Of a stretch of 64,000 nucleotides of DNA, positions 22,910-35,695 are shown piece by piece. The first letter of the stretch is position 1. Each line of letters begins with the position of its first letter. Origin of the DNA: Ornithodoros turicata (lineage: Eukaryota; Arthropoda; Arachnida; Ixodida; Argasidae). Made by a program: the position numbers and the translations under genes. The stretch lies in NCBI RefSeq assembly GCF_037126465.1, contig NC_088201.1, positions 85,154,273-85,218,272 on the forward strand, in the 5' to 3' direction. The notes beneath the pieces were generated by a model that was not told the DNA's origin, did not search any database, and saw only the letters and a program-made list of their open reading frames with translations.

Positions 22910-23221
22910 ATGGCCGACAACGAGGTGAGCGTGCACATGGAACAGCGAATTGACATGAAGTTTCTCGTGAATGAAGGCGTAAAGTCATCTGAAATTCACA
23001 GAAGACTTCAGGCTAAGTATGGCCACGATACACGTAACCGCAACAAAGCGTTTGAGAGGTGCAAACTGTTCCGAGACGGCAACGTTGAACACTATCATTC
23101 ATGAACACCACCAGTTTTGGAAAGTTAGTGCCCGTTGGGTCCCGAGGCAGCTCTCCGTGTTTGACCGGCAGAGAAGACTGGAAATCTCAGAAAACACCGG
23201 GTTGTCACATTTCTCCATTTG
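22910..23221 (+). pseudogene. mariner transposase, N-terminal HTH plus internal deletion
   Basis: It begins MADNEVSVHMEQRIDMKF and has the mariner HTH block GVKSSEIHRRLQAKYG. After a frameshift near 23100 it jumps to VSARWVPRQLSVFDRQRRLE and stops at 23219-23221. The catalytic Asp residues are absent. About half of the helix-turn-helix region and the whole catalytic domain have been lost. Confidence 0.8.
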
Positions 23222-25143
23222 AGCGACACCCTAGCAGCAAGCAGAGGTGGACGCACATATTGAGAGATGGATAGAATAGCCGGACACCCGTTTCCTATTC
23301 GATCTCTTCTTGATATCTAGCAGGGGGCCGTTCCCATGAAGAACTACGCCAGTACCGTGTTCCCAAGTTTTGTCCCAAGCTGTACAACAGACGATAACTC
23401 TCAATACACAAGCTGCATATAACCTGTAACTTTCACATGAAAATCACAAGTGAACGTAGGACACAACAAGGCAGCACTGGAAAGGACGCAGAGGGTTACT
23501 TCATCTAGCACATTTGTCATAATGGTGTGCGGATTGCTTCGCCTTTTTAAAAAGTGTTGAGTAATTCAAGGTAGCAATTCTCAGAAGCTGAGGGAGGGAA
23601 AAAAGCAGCAAGTCTGCATGGCCCCTCGTACATGGTATATGCAAAGGACTGTCAACCTCAGATATTCAAAATAGCACAATCCAAAGAATATGCACAATGC
23701 ACAAAAGCACCAAGCCACACTATATTACTCAGTAAAGCAGTCCGTACTATGAAGAATGTTTCTAAGCTCCCCAGAAGCATTTATGTAATCTTCATGTGCA
23801 AAGAGTAAAATTGTGAAAGAGGTTAAACAAACATGTACAAACAGCAGTCCAACAATTACAACTTCAGCCTTGCAACTTGCTCTATTGCCCTCGGATGCAC
23901 TGTACAGTCCTTGATCTCTGTATTTTTTCGTCGTCGCATACCACAACAAACGCACTCGAAGAAAAGGATTGAATAAGTCAGCATACACTGACGTAGAACA
24001 CAAAGTTGACGTGTTTCGTTTGACCATATCTAAGATTTTCCTGAGCTTATTGACCTGACCCAATGCGCGGTAGGGAACCCGTCAACATTGTACTCAAAAG
24101 CTTCTTCACAGGCGTTAACAAATGCACGGATTGTTCTTGATTGCTGACATTGCCGTATATCTCTATGGAGTTTCTTGTTGCAAGCCTAGAGGTTGTGCAA
24201 CTTTCGCCGCAGTTTCTAAAGCTTGCTCCTTGCGCGTTGAAGTGCTGTCTCTTCTTGTGTCACATGCTGCTGAAGGAGGCATCGTTCACCCGTGCCTCGG
24301 AATGACGAGAAAAGGAAGGTTACGGATTGCAGTAATTGTGACAAGAAAGCAACTCAATGGGCGGGCATACCTGCAGCTTGGGTTGGTGGTCCTGATGACA
24401 CTCGTAGAACATCGTAGACCCTGCTCGCATAGCAGTGGCCTTGAAGGGAGGATTCGTACGTCACGATGCTCAGTAATCTGCTGTGTGGTGAAACCTCTGT
24501 CCCATTTCCTGCTGTGCAATGCAAGATGGTGCACTATTAACTTCAGCTTATGCCATTTTCCCATGTCAGTGTTCCTCTATTATCAGGGGGATGGTTATAA
24601 CCCTGAAGGGGTAAGCGTGGTGGCCCAGCTCCCTGTATCACCTTGTGTCCCTGCAGCTTCTTCAGGGACGGGCCTGCTTGGTACATATATGACGGCTTGT
24701 TGTCTGTTGTCGTCCCCAATGCTTGTGCTTTATACCATATGGTGTCAACATACCTGTGTACAACAATACAAGCATCTGTTTTACTACTTTTGAGGTCATG
24801 CAGATATGATGACATGAACACAGAAAATGTTGCCCAGTTCTATGTTTTTGTTGGCCCCATAATTACCAGCACTATATGAAGAGCACTTCAATGTTGGGAT
24901 TACATCCCACCTGATCCTTCCTGTGTGTAAAAATGTAGTCTGTGAACAGTGTTGTGCACAGAGCAACCCAAGGTGCCAAGGAAACAGAACCGCTCTGCAG
25001 CTTCACGTCACAAAATTCCAGCCATGCTTAGCACCAATGAAATGGTTCCCCTTGTAAGTAGACGCTACAGAAAAACGCATGCAGGACAACATACAAGGAA
25101 TGGCCAGTATCCCAAGCCTACATTAGACTATGCAACACCAACC
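23222..25143. other. no recognised gene
   Basis: Contains a 223-codon plus frame (24122-24793), Cys-rich without motif, and a 112-codon minus frame (24063-23725) with a hydrophobic stretch. I could not assign either. A minus-strand stretch near 24200-24270 reads as a short Leu/Arg-rich heptad-like segment. Confidence 0.3.
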
Positions 25144-25395
25144 CAGTAAACCACGAATATCCTGGAGACGTCCAAAATGTGTCGCAGACGTCCAAGACGT
25201 CGAGACATCCTATGTACGTCCCAGAGATATTCGTGATTGGATCCAAACTATGTCGCAGATGTCACAACTATAGCTATGTTTCATGGACGTCACATGGACG
25301 TCCAGTCTGTCTCCTCAAAATATTTTAGTTGTTGGGGATACCCAATCCTGTACATCCCCTGTACGTCCCAAAGCGAATATCTCGAACCAAAAAGT
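25144..25395. repeat. array of GGACGTCC / GACGTCCA palindromic word
   Basis: About ten copies of GACGTCC, ACGTCC or GGACGTCA in both orientations. They are bracketed by ACGAATATCCTGG (25152) and inverted GATATTCGTG (25225), with GCGAATATC again at 25374. Confidence 0.7.
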
Positions 25396-25529
25396 ACGTG
25401 CAAACAAGGGATGAATGACGTTTCTCAGAAACAAAGGGCGGTCCTGTGCAAGGTTGCAGGATTTTGCTCCTTCCAAAACTGACTGTCTATGTTACATTGA
25501 GCACTTATTGCGAAAGAGGCAGAGATGCG

Positions 25530-25830
25530 GAATTCTGTGGCACTCTCAAATTTGACTTTCGATGAACCTACTGAGTGTCTCAGACCAAGAGGAGTAAGAA
25601 ACACAGGCGTTACCTTGTTGCAGAGTTAATACACCAGGCAACTCCTCACATGACTGTTGTTTTTGTGCATATAATCGAATTATACTTAGACAGCTCACCC
25701 ACCGTTTTGTTCTGGAGGCGAGCAGTACCCTCGAATTCGCGGAAGTTCGCGCGACAAGCAATACATAGTATTTGTTTTCTCTTGGCAAGGGAATGCTAGT
25801 ACCTTTCGAAGCTTTTTGGACTGTGAGGTT
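25530..25830 (+). repeat. core segment related to 22110-22340 (inverted)
   Basis: When 22110-22340 is reverse-complemented the two align by eye over about 250 bp. Shared landmarks are AGTAAGAAAC, a TGTTGTTT...GTG block, TTAGACA.CTCACCC and TCTCGAATT-like/GGAAGTTCGC. Both may derive from the coding region of one transposon family, but I cannot identify the protein. Confidence 0.6.
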
Positions 25831-26987
25831 TTCCATTTCTCTGTTTGCTTTATTTAAACCGCTGCTCACAAAAAGAAAAAGAAAACACGCCTTTTTGCCC
25901 CCATGTGCCGGAGGTATCGCTGTCTCAAGAAGTGACATGACAGACAGAGCAGTATCACCTTCGCGCAATGGGGTGCAGTGTTTTCACGGTCCCGTTCACT
26001 CCTCCCCCCCCCCCCCACACACAGACAGGTGCATTTACACTTGTTCTATTCGAAGGGCGGAAACAGACTGAATTATTAGCAAAGTATATCGGGACGGCGA
26101 GCCACTGCAACTCGGTGGGAATCTTCGTGATGGGGAATACGGATCGTGCAGAAAAGTTTACTTGCGGAGAAAGCGGCCATCTGTGGTTGATAGAGTCGCC
26201 AAGCGGTCGCGTAGCTTCCACAGGCGAACGCTGACTGATGTGTAGTGGCCGCGTTTTTATCCGAAGAATCGTCCACATTTCGTTTGTTTCCCTGATCTGT
26301 TTTTAGCTCAATAGCAACAAATTCAGTAGTGAGGAAAAGGCCAATAATATATCCAAAATGCCCATCACAGTGTGCGGATGCCTCGCACATATTTGACCGC
26401 TTCCCACGCTAGTGGTATGATTAAACATGGAGACAGTGTTACATCTTACTTATTAAGCGTGTTGAGAAAGTAGATTTTTGCGGTTATGATAACATGCATG
26501 CCCAACATTCGCGGACAAAAACTTAAAGCGTGCTTCGCCTGCATTACACCCATAGACGCAATGCATCAGAAACGTATAATTTCATTTTGACGGATAACGC
26601 CGACACCTTTCACTGGTTCGCCACTGGATCCTGTCAGATCTATATACAATAAATTATGCCGAAAAGGAATTGTCCCTATATCTATAAAGGCTTTTGTTCC
26701 CCCGGCGTTTGAAATCTTACACATTGTACTCAATGGGACAGAAGTAGAATTCGCGCTCCATCGTGATTTCACAGCCTTATATACCAAAATATATCCGCTT
26801 TAGGTAATTTTCCACTGCAGTTTCAGAATTAGTGGGAACATGTTTAGAACCTAAAGTGAATGTCTTGGTTTTGTAGCGAACCAATTTTGTTCCCGAGGGC
26901 ATCAAAGTGCGACTAAAATGTGCGACATCACACTTAAAGAGGCCTTAGGCTATCGACACTTCCGCATGTAGGAAAGCCGACTGTACA
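25831..26987. other. no supported gene
   Basis: Contains a poly-C/CA tract at 26004-26025. Nothing coding was recognised. Confidence 0.35.
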
Positions 26988-27180
26988 TTTGAGCACGTGT
27001 AAATGGGAGGAGGAATGAAACCCGAAAGGGAGGGGAATTATCAAAGTTCGGCGCGCATTCTTTTTTGATAACGAGCACCGGAAGAAGGGTTTGATAAGAA
27101 CATCCACAAAAGTTGTGCTTTCACGGCCAAGGAGGCTGAAGAACATTTCTGGTGACCTCTCCTTTAACAACAGAAAAGAC
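26988..27180 (+). repeat. dispersed repeat, copy 1
   Basis: Related in inverted orientation to 29990-30182. Shared landmarks are CACGTGTA, GGAGG..TGAAACCCGAAAGG, TAACG.GCACCG and TTGATAAG. Confidence 0.6.
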
Positions 27181-27311
27181 AAGGCTGCAGATACTTCCTT
27201 ACCCTGAGGTTCGCGTTTTGAGAAATCGAACGCTCTCTTCTTGGTAGCAGTTTCTTAAACTCTTTCTGACATTGTACTTATGGCGTTAATTATTATGGCT
27301 GTAGTGTCCCA

Positions 27312-27458
27312 GGCAGCACAATGTACTGAAAGTCGAGTGCAATACGGGGTGGACGGGTAGGTGGAAGGCCTTGAACAGACTTGTGAAACTAAAGAGCATT
27401 GATAAGACACATACCTTCCACCCCTATTGCACTCGACTTTCAGTACATTGTGCTTCTT
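27312..27458. mobile_element. 147-bp MITE-like element with 38-bp TIRs
   Basis: Left CAGGCAGCACAATGTACTGA and right TCAGTACATTGTGCT are inverted over about 38 bp (to GCAATACGGGGTGGA/TCCACCCCTATTGC), around a 65-bp spacer. The CCCAGGCAGCACA edge resembles the end of the array at 7053-7066. Confidence 0.65.
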
Positions 27459-28191
27459 GGGGTAGCGTTACTGCACTGTGATCTGCCCGCCGATGATTTC
27501 CTTTTCATCTTTACCTTATCTGTGACCGTCATGTTTTTTGTATGTATACAATGTATGCTTACTTTTATGTTTCACACTCTTGCTTAATTTTTCCTCGCTA
27601 CACCACGGGGAAGCTTGGTTGCCACCAGTATGAAAATTGATGGGTGCCTTAAGGGCTGTAAAATCGTATATTTTGTCTAAAGACGTTATATGGCTCTATT
27701 TAGGAGGAGCGAAGGCAAGGCCATTTTTCGTTTTCTTTTCTTCACGCATGCTTAAACTGTGCATGGCTGAGCCGTTGCGCCTGCGCTTTGTGGAAGCGGC
27801 ATTTGTGTACATCTAAGTAAGGCATATGCCCATATGTTTAACTCAGCTAAATGCGTCGAATACAACTGGGACCTAGCGCATATAATTGTGTTGTGTCAAT
27901 GTTTTCTTGACTTCAAGCCGATAGTGGCGGCGTACCTGCGCAGAAACTTAACACATCGCCAGACGCGCGCTGTTTCATAATATCTTTAAGCAAAGGCTGG
28001 CAGACATGCATCATTCTGTGCAGTTGGCTTTAGCGGCATTGCGCGTGAAATAATGCACCCTGGGCGATTTTTGCAAACACTGGAGGTGACGTTGTACTTC
28101 GCCTTCGATAAAGTACTGTCAATAGCCTAAGATAACGTTACTCTAATATTCCGATCACCATGGCGATATCCCATCTTTTTTTTAGTGTACA

Positions 28192-28262
28192 CCAGGGGTG
28201 CCGAACTCATTCGTGTCTGCAGGCCGCATCGAACTTTGGAGGAACTACGCGGGCGGCATACG
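28192..28262 (+). mobile_element. hAT-type terminal fragment
   Basis: GTGTACAC followed by CAGGGGTGCCGAACTCATTC and a GCAGGCCGCA block matches the widespread CAGGGGTG hAT terminus. The opposite end was not found in the window. Confidence 0.5.
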
Positions 28263-29989
28263 ACTGCTTTGGGGTAGCCTGCTGTCCCAGAAAACGTGTC
28301 ATTGTATTCTAAAAAAGAAAAAAACTACGCCACCTAGAATCATGCGGTCAACGGCATTAGTTCTTACTTGGCCTTTGCCACCTCCTTATGTGCATGTCAC
28401 GTAACCTAAGTGTAATTATGTAAATTTTTGCGAAGTGAACTCGGAAATTTGCCAAGTAAAAGTCACTTTTTTACCCTATACCAACATGAAGAGCGTGCCG
28501 AATTCTGTCGTTTTCTGGGACACCCTGTATATGCTCGAATTCACTCGAGAGATCACCAAGCCTACCGGTCCGTCTCTAGTAGCTTTGAAGGCATTAATAT
28601 TACAAATCGGCCTTGCAGGGTTTGCTCAGAAGTTTGGTAGGAGTATCACAGTAATACTAATCGAGTAAAAATCTGACGCTGAGACAGGTTTAGGTAGTCA
28701 TTAGCCAAGACGTCGAAAGCAACACAGAGGCAGACATGAAATATCGAACTTTCAACTTTTTGTTGTTTTGGTTGAAATCACTTTTCATAAGTTTCTGCGC
28801 AATGCAGAGCAAAGAAATCGTTTGATTGGAGTCGTTTTGATCAGGTAAACGGAAAGGTTCCCTGACATCGCGTTTGTGCGATTCCCTCACGATACCTGTG
28901 TACAAAGAAACGACGCTAACATGAACCGGTGCACCGTACCCAATCAGCGCTGTTTCCAGAAACGCCCCGATCAAACAGCTCGCCTAAGGTGAAGTAATTG
29001 CAGGCTTCCAGTGACTGTACGCTTTCACAATATCAGCTATGAACCAGCTTGGTGAAAATATTACGAGTAGATAAACTGTGATTGTGATCGGGGGCATGTT
29101 TTCTGGCTGGGCTGTCCAGTTGTCGATGTGTAGCGCAAAGAGATCGTCACGTTGTATACCGTTCATAAACAACTTGGTATTGTAGCGACACTTGTCTGAT
29201 ACTTTCATAGCTCTAAATTATACTGGTATTGTGGAAGAAGACAGTCTAGAGCGGTATTGCAGTGCAGCATAGCCGATGGCGCACCTGCGGAAAGCATTCG
29301 CACGGCTGCGTTCATTTTATTCAACACCTCCTAGATAGCATCAGGCCTGCGCGCATACGTCACCCCACGGAGGCCTGCCTGGCTTTGCGACCTGCTTCAA
29401 GTTTTCTTCTCGTTCGCTCTTTCATCGACATCATAGCAGCGTCCACAGCAGGCCTTCCTGTGAGACGCCGTTTCACGTGGGAGCAGGGCTGATGCTACCT
29501 AGGAGGTGTTGGTTTTTTCCACGCCAACTCCGCTCATGCGCTGATGGCGCCTTTTGTTTGAACGAACAGACCACTTGTTTTCGTGTGCGTTTGTGCTGCT
29601 GTCGGGCGGTATTTTGAAACTTTCGGGGCACTTTTTTTTTGAAACCAGGGAAACAAAGAAAAAAGAAACATAACTGTGAGGAAGTACATAATCACGGGTA
29701 AGGGAATCGAAGACCCCCTCTACAACTCCGCCATTGACAGTTTTGCTATAGTCCCTGCAGTTAAAAGGATCACCAAATGATTTTAATTGACGAATTATGT
29801 AATTTACGAGGAAACAAAATAATTGACTGAGTATCTCTGCACCCTTTCTAACATTACGCACTAAGTCTCGTTCAAGTGCAATGCACCATTTTTATAAAAA
29901 TGTTTGACTCATTTTAGATGAAACGCCCTTCAATAATAGTGAAAACAGAAAGTGTCAGAGGTATGATGGCATTGGAAATGCCCATTCGT
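28263..29989. other. no supported gene
   Basis: No motif was recognised in the short frames present. Confidence 0.35.
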
Positions 29990-30182
29990 ACCAGCGATAC
30001 TCCTCTAAAAAGAAATCTGACATTTGAAAGCGACGAAGCAGTTTGAAGAATCCTTATCAAGCTCGTCACACGGTGCCCGTTATTACCAATCAAAAACAAG
30101 TGACCTGTGATAAGTGCTCGCTCTCTCCTCTCCTTCTCCTTCCTTTCGGGTTTCATGCCTCCTCTCACCTATACACGTGTAC
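29990..30182 (-). repeat. dispersed repeat, copy 2
   Basis: Inverted relative of 26988-27180. Confidence 0.6.
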
Positions 30183-31384
30183 AAAGGTAAAGTTGTCTCA
30201 CTTACACAACACGTGTTATTAGGCTAAGCGCACTCTAGGGAGACCCGCCGCGAATCTTGGGCATGGAAATACACTCGCAACGGGCGATAATTTCATTGCG
30301 TGAATATGCGCAGTGTTTTGATAAACATCCACTTTTTAGCGAGGGTGGGTCCGATTGAATTCCAAACCAATCAAGGAAAATTCGTTCAGAGAATTTTGTG
30401 GGCATTTCGAGGGGATATGTGCTCTATGACTACTATATTTTTGTGTCTTCTAGTTTGTCATATATGGTAAGGATATTTCGACGAACTACAGGAAGACGCC
30501 AAACAACTCATTAAGCGACCAGTTGCCGGGTCATCCAGTCACATGCCACTCACATTTATTGATGATGCGTAATGAATTTATGCAATAATTAATAATCTGA
30601 CCATACCATAGAATCATACCATCACGTTTCAATTGAACCAACGCAAAAAGACCTTGCAGTGGCATATTATTGTGAAATGTTTCTAATCTATTAACCTGTA
30701 TCCTGGAAATATCCTGGTACACAACAACAGGGCGTAATTTTGTCCAAGTTTGGTAAAGGCATATACAAATTTATTTTCTCAGCTCTTAAACCAAAAAGGT
30801 AAATGAAACATTGTCAAAATCAATCACGCTAACATATATGCCAGATATATGGCGGCAGTGACGGACAACTAAACCTCGAACTCATGAATGAAATTCTAAA
30901 GATGCTATCAAAACTGCTGTCTTTCTGTTCATACGACTTCATGTCGTAAGGTAATCACCGATCAACTAAATTTGTTGATGAGTGCGGGACCGTCTAGTAA
31001 TATCATCTTTGAATCACTAACTGTAGAATTTACAGATACGCTAATTCAAATTGACTTGAAACAAGCTCGAAGTCGTAAACAACGTTCTTCATCACCAGCA
31101 GGGCGCACTTTGCGCTGACTGCAATGTCACCTCGATCTGGAATCACGTGTTTTTACCACAAATCCATGTTTAATTTTCAGCTTGCCACTTTTTAGTCGTA
31201 CAAAAGGGCTGAAACAGGAATCTCTTCCCCGCAAGTTCGAAAATCCGTACAAAACGCAGTGCGTTTCGCAATTGCGAAACAGCGTTCCCAATGGAACAGC
31301 CGATGCAGAGAGCTATCAACACTTCTTCCGCTTGTGGCGCTGTCACCACAGTGTTCTGCGCGCAGCCTGGAGTAGCGCACGCCC
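30183..31384. other. no supported gene
   Basis: AT-rich. Nothing recognised. Confidence 0.35.
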
Positions 31385-31409
31385 CCTATAGGTAGAGGTG
31401 TGCGCCGAT

Positions 31410-31982
31410 CACAGGGGTGGCATTAAATGTATTGCTCCATAGACGAAAGCGTGCTGGGCGAACGCAATGCATTCTGTACCGGTCCTGCACGCACGTCACA
31501 GCAAACGTCAACGCACACGTGACCTTAAATATGGCCGTGCCCGTGATCGGCTGCAAAATCGTGTGTGAACAAAACGCTTACTGTTTCTGTGCACCGTTTC
31601 GGGCGTCTTTAGACCTCGGTAATTACTCGTATTTTCATCCAATAATCTCGCACTAAACGCGCAGTTTTGTACTTGAAGCCTCCCAGTGTTGACCACTTCT
31701 AAAGATGCGATGACGACTCGGCATTATTTACTTAAAGTGAGCAAAAATGGGCTACCATGTCGCGGAAGAAGCACAGCATAGATTACACTGGCAAAATACT
31801 TTCATCTCTTCGCTTTATGCCGATCAGAACATGTCGGAAAGTGCTAAAACGATATGTAAACAAAGTCACATGACCTTAAAATGACGTTTCCTATGACGTG
31901 TGACCAGGACAAGGTGGCAGTTTTGCGACAAGCACCCGCTTGAGGGTAGTTACAACAATGGCGGGTTTGTGTCACCCCTGTG
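31410..31982. mobile_element. 573-bp nested DNA element with perfect 8-bp target duplication
   Basis: Ends are CACAGGGGTGGCA and TGTCACCCCTGTG. The flank GCGCCGAT is duplicated exactly (31402-31409 and 31983-31990). Removing it restores the outer element's left terminus as TAGAGGTGTGCGCCGATGCG. hAT-like; no transposase. Confidence 0.8.
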
Positions 31983-32155
31983 GCGCCGATGCGGATTTTG
32001 TCGGCGGTTTTTGCCGATTTTGAACAGCACGGTGGCGGTAAATCAGCGTGAATTGGTGTGGCGCGGTGTCCGCGGCGGCGTGATCATTGCTGCCACGCAT
32101 TCAAAACTGACATTTTTTCGAAATACGCGAAATATCTGTGGGCTTCATAGCGGTG

Positions 32156-32397
32156 TCCGTTTTCGTTTCTTTTCTCTGTATAGGTGCTAAACTACTCGTA
32201 TGAGTGATAGAATGCTTAGAAAGCACCGAATTGTCATCATATACGCAGGAATAATAATAATTCCTGGCTTTACGTCGCCACAGTGGTCCTAAATTATTAT
32301 AATCTTTCTGGGTGTATGATACCAGTTCGGCGTTTTCTAAGAATTCTATCACCTATAAATAGTTTAGCACCTACAGAGAAAAGAAACTGAAACGGGC
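32156..32397. mobile_element. fold-back element with ~90-bp arms
   Basis: Arms 32156-32247 and 32307-32397 are imperfect reverse complements (landmarks TTTCTTTTCTCTGTA, AGGTGCTAAAC, GTGATAGAAT, CTTAGAAA). The spacer contains TAATAATAATTCCTGGCTTT and ACGTCGCCACAGTGG, resembling the retroposon at 43597-43707. Confidence 0.8.
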
Positions 32398-35300
32398 ATC
32401 GTTATGAGGCCCAGAAAAATACGAGACTGGAAGCGAGAAAGAAACACGAAAAATACCTCTTGTTTGTGCGCGTCGCTCTTGTGTTGACGTGCGTTCTCAC
32501 GATGGGAGGTACGCAGCTTCAACGTGAATACCGTCGAGACTAAACCGGCACGTTTGCAAAACGTTTGCTTCTGCTATCCAAATTACGGCTTTGCTATCCA
32601 AGCAAGACAGCTGGCTGCAGCTGATGAACATTTCGCAACAAAGGAGGTAGTATGAAAGCCAATATACAAGATGTCCTAGTAAGCATGTCAACAATAGAAG
32701 GAACGCTGGGGGAAATATGCAAGCAAAATATTCATCCGTAGGGAACTTTTGCCACATAGAATTCGTTTTATCCATTTTATTCAATTAGTTCAATCGCGTC
32801 AGTTGAACTCCGAAGTCTGTAACGTGAATGTAACGTTTTTCTCATAGACCGCAAGCGCATTTCACATTTATCGCATTCTACTAGAAGATTTCTACTAGAT
32901 ACATTACCGACTATACCCTGATACCATGGTAATCGCTGAACAAAATCGCCGGGCGCTGAGGAAGACTCGCAGGTTCGGTAAGAAGACAGGCAAATTACCA
33001 CTGTAGCTATCACAGTATTACGAACTTCAGTACCGTAGGAAATGTACTTCGTAATGGAACTGGGTAAATCTGAGAGAGAAAATTTCGTCTTTCTGGCGAC
33101 GTAACCTCACATGGCCTAAGCAAATTTCGTAGTTCCATTCAAGAAATAAAATTTCTTTCACGTAAAATTTGGTAAAATAACTTAAAGTAGATGGCAAAAG
33201 CTCTCTACGAATAAATGTCGTTGATCGCATAGCAGAGATAAAACGAAAAGGGCGTGTTGGTTGAAGAAACATGCTAATCTGCTAATCACGGAGACTAAGA
33301 AAAATGCATGCTTTTCCGTAGCGTACTTTCATCTCTTTTTTTTTTCACACAGTTACTGAAACAACCTGTACGCAGTACACTCCCGGTATGAATTCCAGGT
33401 GTAAACGGACTACTCTTCCGTTCACCTTGCCATACAACCAAAACCAGAACGTTTGCTAAAAAGTGTCAGAATAAACGGTGTAATGCACAGGTGAGTAATG
33501 GGTTGATTCGAAGAGGTTTTAGGAACAGTTTTACAGAACGCGAAATGACATGTTGACACGTGACATCATAGAATGATTCACACACGCACACAATACCTCA
33601 AAGCAAAGAACAGTCGTCTATTAGCATTACACCCCTATGAAACCGCAATATTCCTCAGGCAATAAATTAATGCGGATCAGTTCTCAAGTAATACCATTAT
33701 TTTATCCGTACTAAAACGTATTCTTTGTTGACACAAGAGCTGTAGTGAACGAACACTACTGTCTTAACCGTGAGTGGATATAGCCTTTACATTTGGTCGT
33801 GATTTGCAACAGAGGACGCCTTTTCATTGAGAGTACTGGCCGCAGAAATATAAATGAATCTCGTAGCAAGCAGGGACAACGACAGGTACCACCAGCACTT
33901 TCTCAAAGCTGTAGCGAGATTATTCGTATAGCACTGAACTCAAAGAAAGTCGCACAAACAAGTATCTACTGATAGGGGACATTTTTCTTCCCCTTCCAAG
34001 ACAGGTTCCACAATCACAATCATCAACAGTCTATTTTATGCAATTATTATACCTGTGACGGAAAGTAGATTACTCATGCTAAACAACTACATTAGCTGAA
34101 CGGAGTACGTTCACCAAACAACCATTTTCAGGCAGGAGAATCTCTCGCATTTTCAATGACAGCGGTCTTTGAACCTAGCAGACTTGACAGAAACTTGGCA
34201 TGCAACTCAGCAACACCCGACGTAACCTAACATCACGATATAAGTGAAATAAGTATTAGAATTGACAACAGTTTTTCTTTTACGGGACACATGATCACCT
34301 ACGCACGAGGATTCCTGATGTTGTTGTTTTTCTTTCTTTCCTTTTTTTCTTATTTTAGTGCTTCACCGTTATCCCGAGATTCCTGGCAGGACTGGTGTCG
34401 GGTAGTAAAGTTGTTCATCCATCAGTTTGATACTGTTTCGACCCGACCCGTGGGGCAGGCTTTTTTCATATTATTGAACTATGTTTCTTTTACGTAACAG
34501 TATGTCACCTATTACAACTTTTGCACACTTATTGTCACAGGAAGCCGCAGTATTTTTTTCCGTGGAGACATTTTTCTGGCAAAGGCACCTGAGTGAAGCC
34601 TAACCGCCCGATTCTCCCCCGCGTTCTCGGTTTTTATAGGGATTTTGCAAAACCACTGAAGCATGGGTTAGTAAGAAGGGATCCGATATATAATTAAGGT
34701 ATTTTCAGTGCGAGCTGTACAATTTTGGAAGGTAAACGAATCGGCGAAACCGAAAGTGTCCGCCTCTGTCAGACATTTGACACTTTTCGAGTCGTTTTGA
34801 AAAACAACATAACTTTTCCATGACTTCAGATCTATTTAATGCCTCTTACGTCTATCCCATCATACGAGTGCTAATTTAGACATTAAAAATTGCCGATCTA
34901 CAAGGTTAATTACGTTTCACAGCAAAAATCGTCCAGTTCAATCAAAATACTACATTATGACTACATTATTTTTCGAGAATGTGTACAGCGTGTTGGTTGG
35001 GACTGAGCACGGAGGGTCAAGCACGACACACACACGGGGGCGTTCAACTAGCAACTGATTTTATTTGGACACACAACACTTGTCAGGAAAGTCCCGGGCA
35101 ACAAAGTTCCCGGGCACCAAAATCCACGTTCTTAATCATCTTCATTATTTTTCGAAAACGCCGCCTCTGTATTCGTAACACCAAAGACAATGACGTCAAG
35201 TTGCCCTATTTAATAAATATAATCTTTCAAAGGTAACTACCGTATTCATTTCTAAAACATTTCAGAATATGTTTTCTAGACAACGATGGGGTAGCACAGG

Positions 35301-35672
35301 AGATGGCACACACACTCACATTTTATCTCCCATATTTTCCTCAGTGTTGGTGAAGGCACGTCAGGGTCGCTGACCTTTCATTTTTAAACATCATGTCTGC
35401 GGCCGAAGATTCAGTTTGTTGCAAACAATGAACGATCGGACACAGAAACAAAACAATAAATCATATACAACAATACAATACAACTATAATAAATACAACA
35501 AAGTAAATCCTGATGGTGGATTTATATTTTCTCCTAGTACTTTTGTAAAAATGCGAAAGGAAAAGTTAAGAGTTCGCTACCCGACACGCTGCGCCATAAA
35601 ACCTCTAATCATCATCATGCAGCTACCCGACAGCGGCGCGCGATCGGTTGAACCAGCGGCGGCGTGCCGGCG
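32398..35672. other. interior of the hAT-like element, no gene recognised
   Basis: AT-rich, frames under 100 codons, no transposase motif on either strand. Confidence 0.4.
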
Positions 35673-35695
35673 CGGCGCACACCTCTACCTGTAGG

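Larger units (their letters stand above)
31393..35687. mobile_element. 4.3-kb hAT-like element with 8-bp target duplication
   Basis: The left end TAGAGGTGTGCGCCG (31393-31407) is matched by the reverse complement of the right end at 35673-35687. The flanks are CCTATAGG (31385-31392) and CCTGTAGG (35688-35695), seven of eight identical. TAGAGGTGTGC plus an 8-bp duplication is a hAT signature. No hAT transposase motif is visible inside, so it is non-autonomous or heavily decayed. It contains a nested element (31410-31982) and a fold-back (32156-32397). Two independent copies in opposite orientation remain an alternative, but the flank match argues against it. Confidence 0.6.

Noticed and set aside
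24122..24793. 223-codon plus-strand frame, Cys-rich
   Set aside because: No recognisable motif, no splice or promoter support, atypical composition. Reported only as an unexplained stretch.
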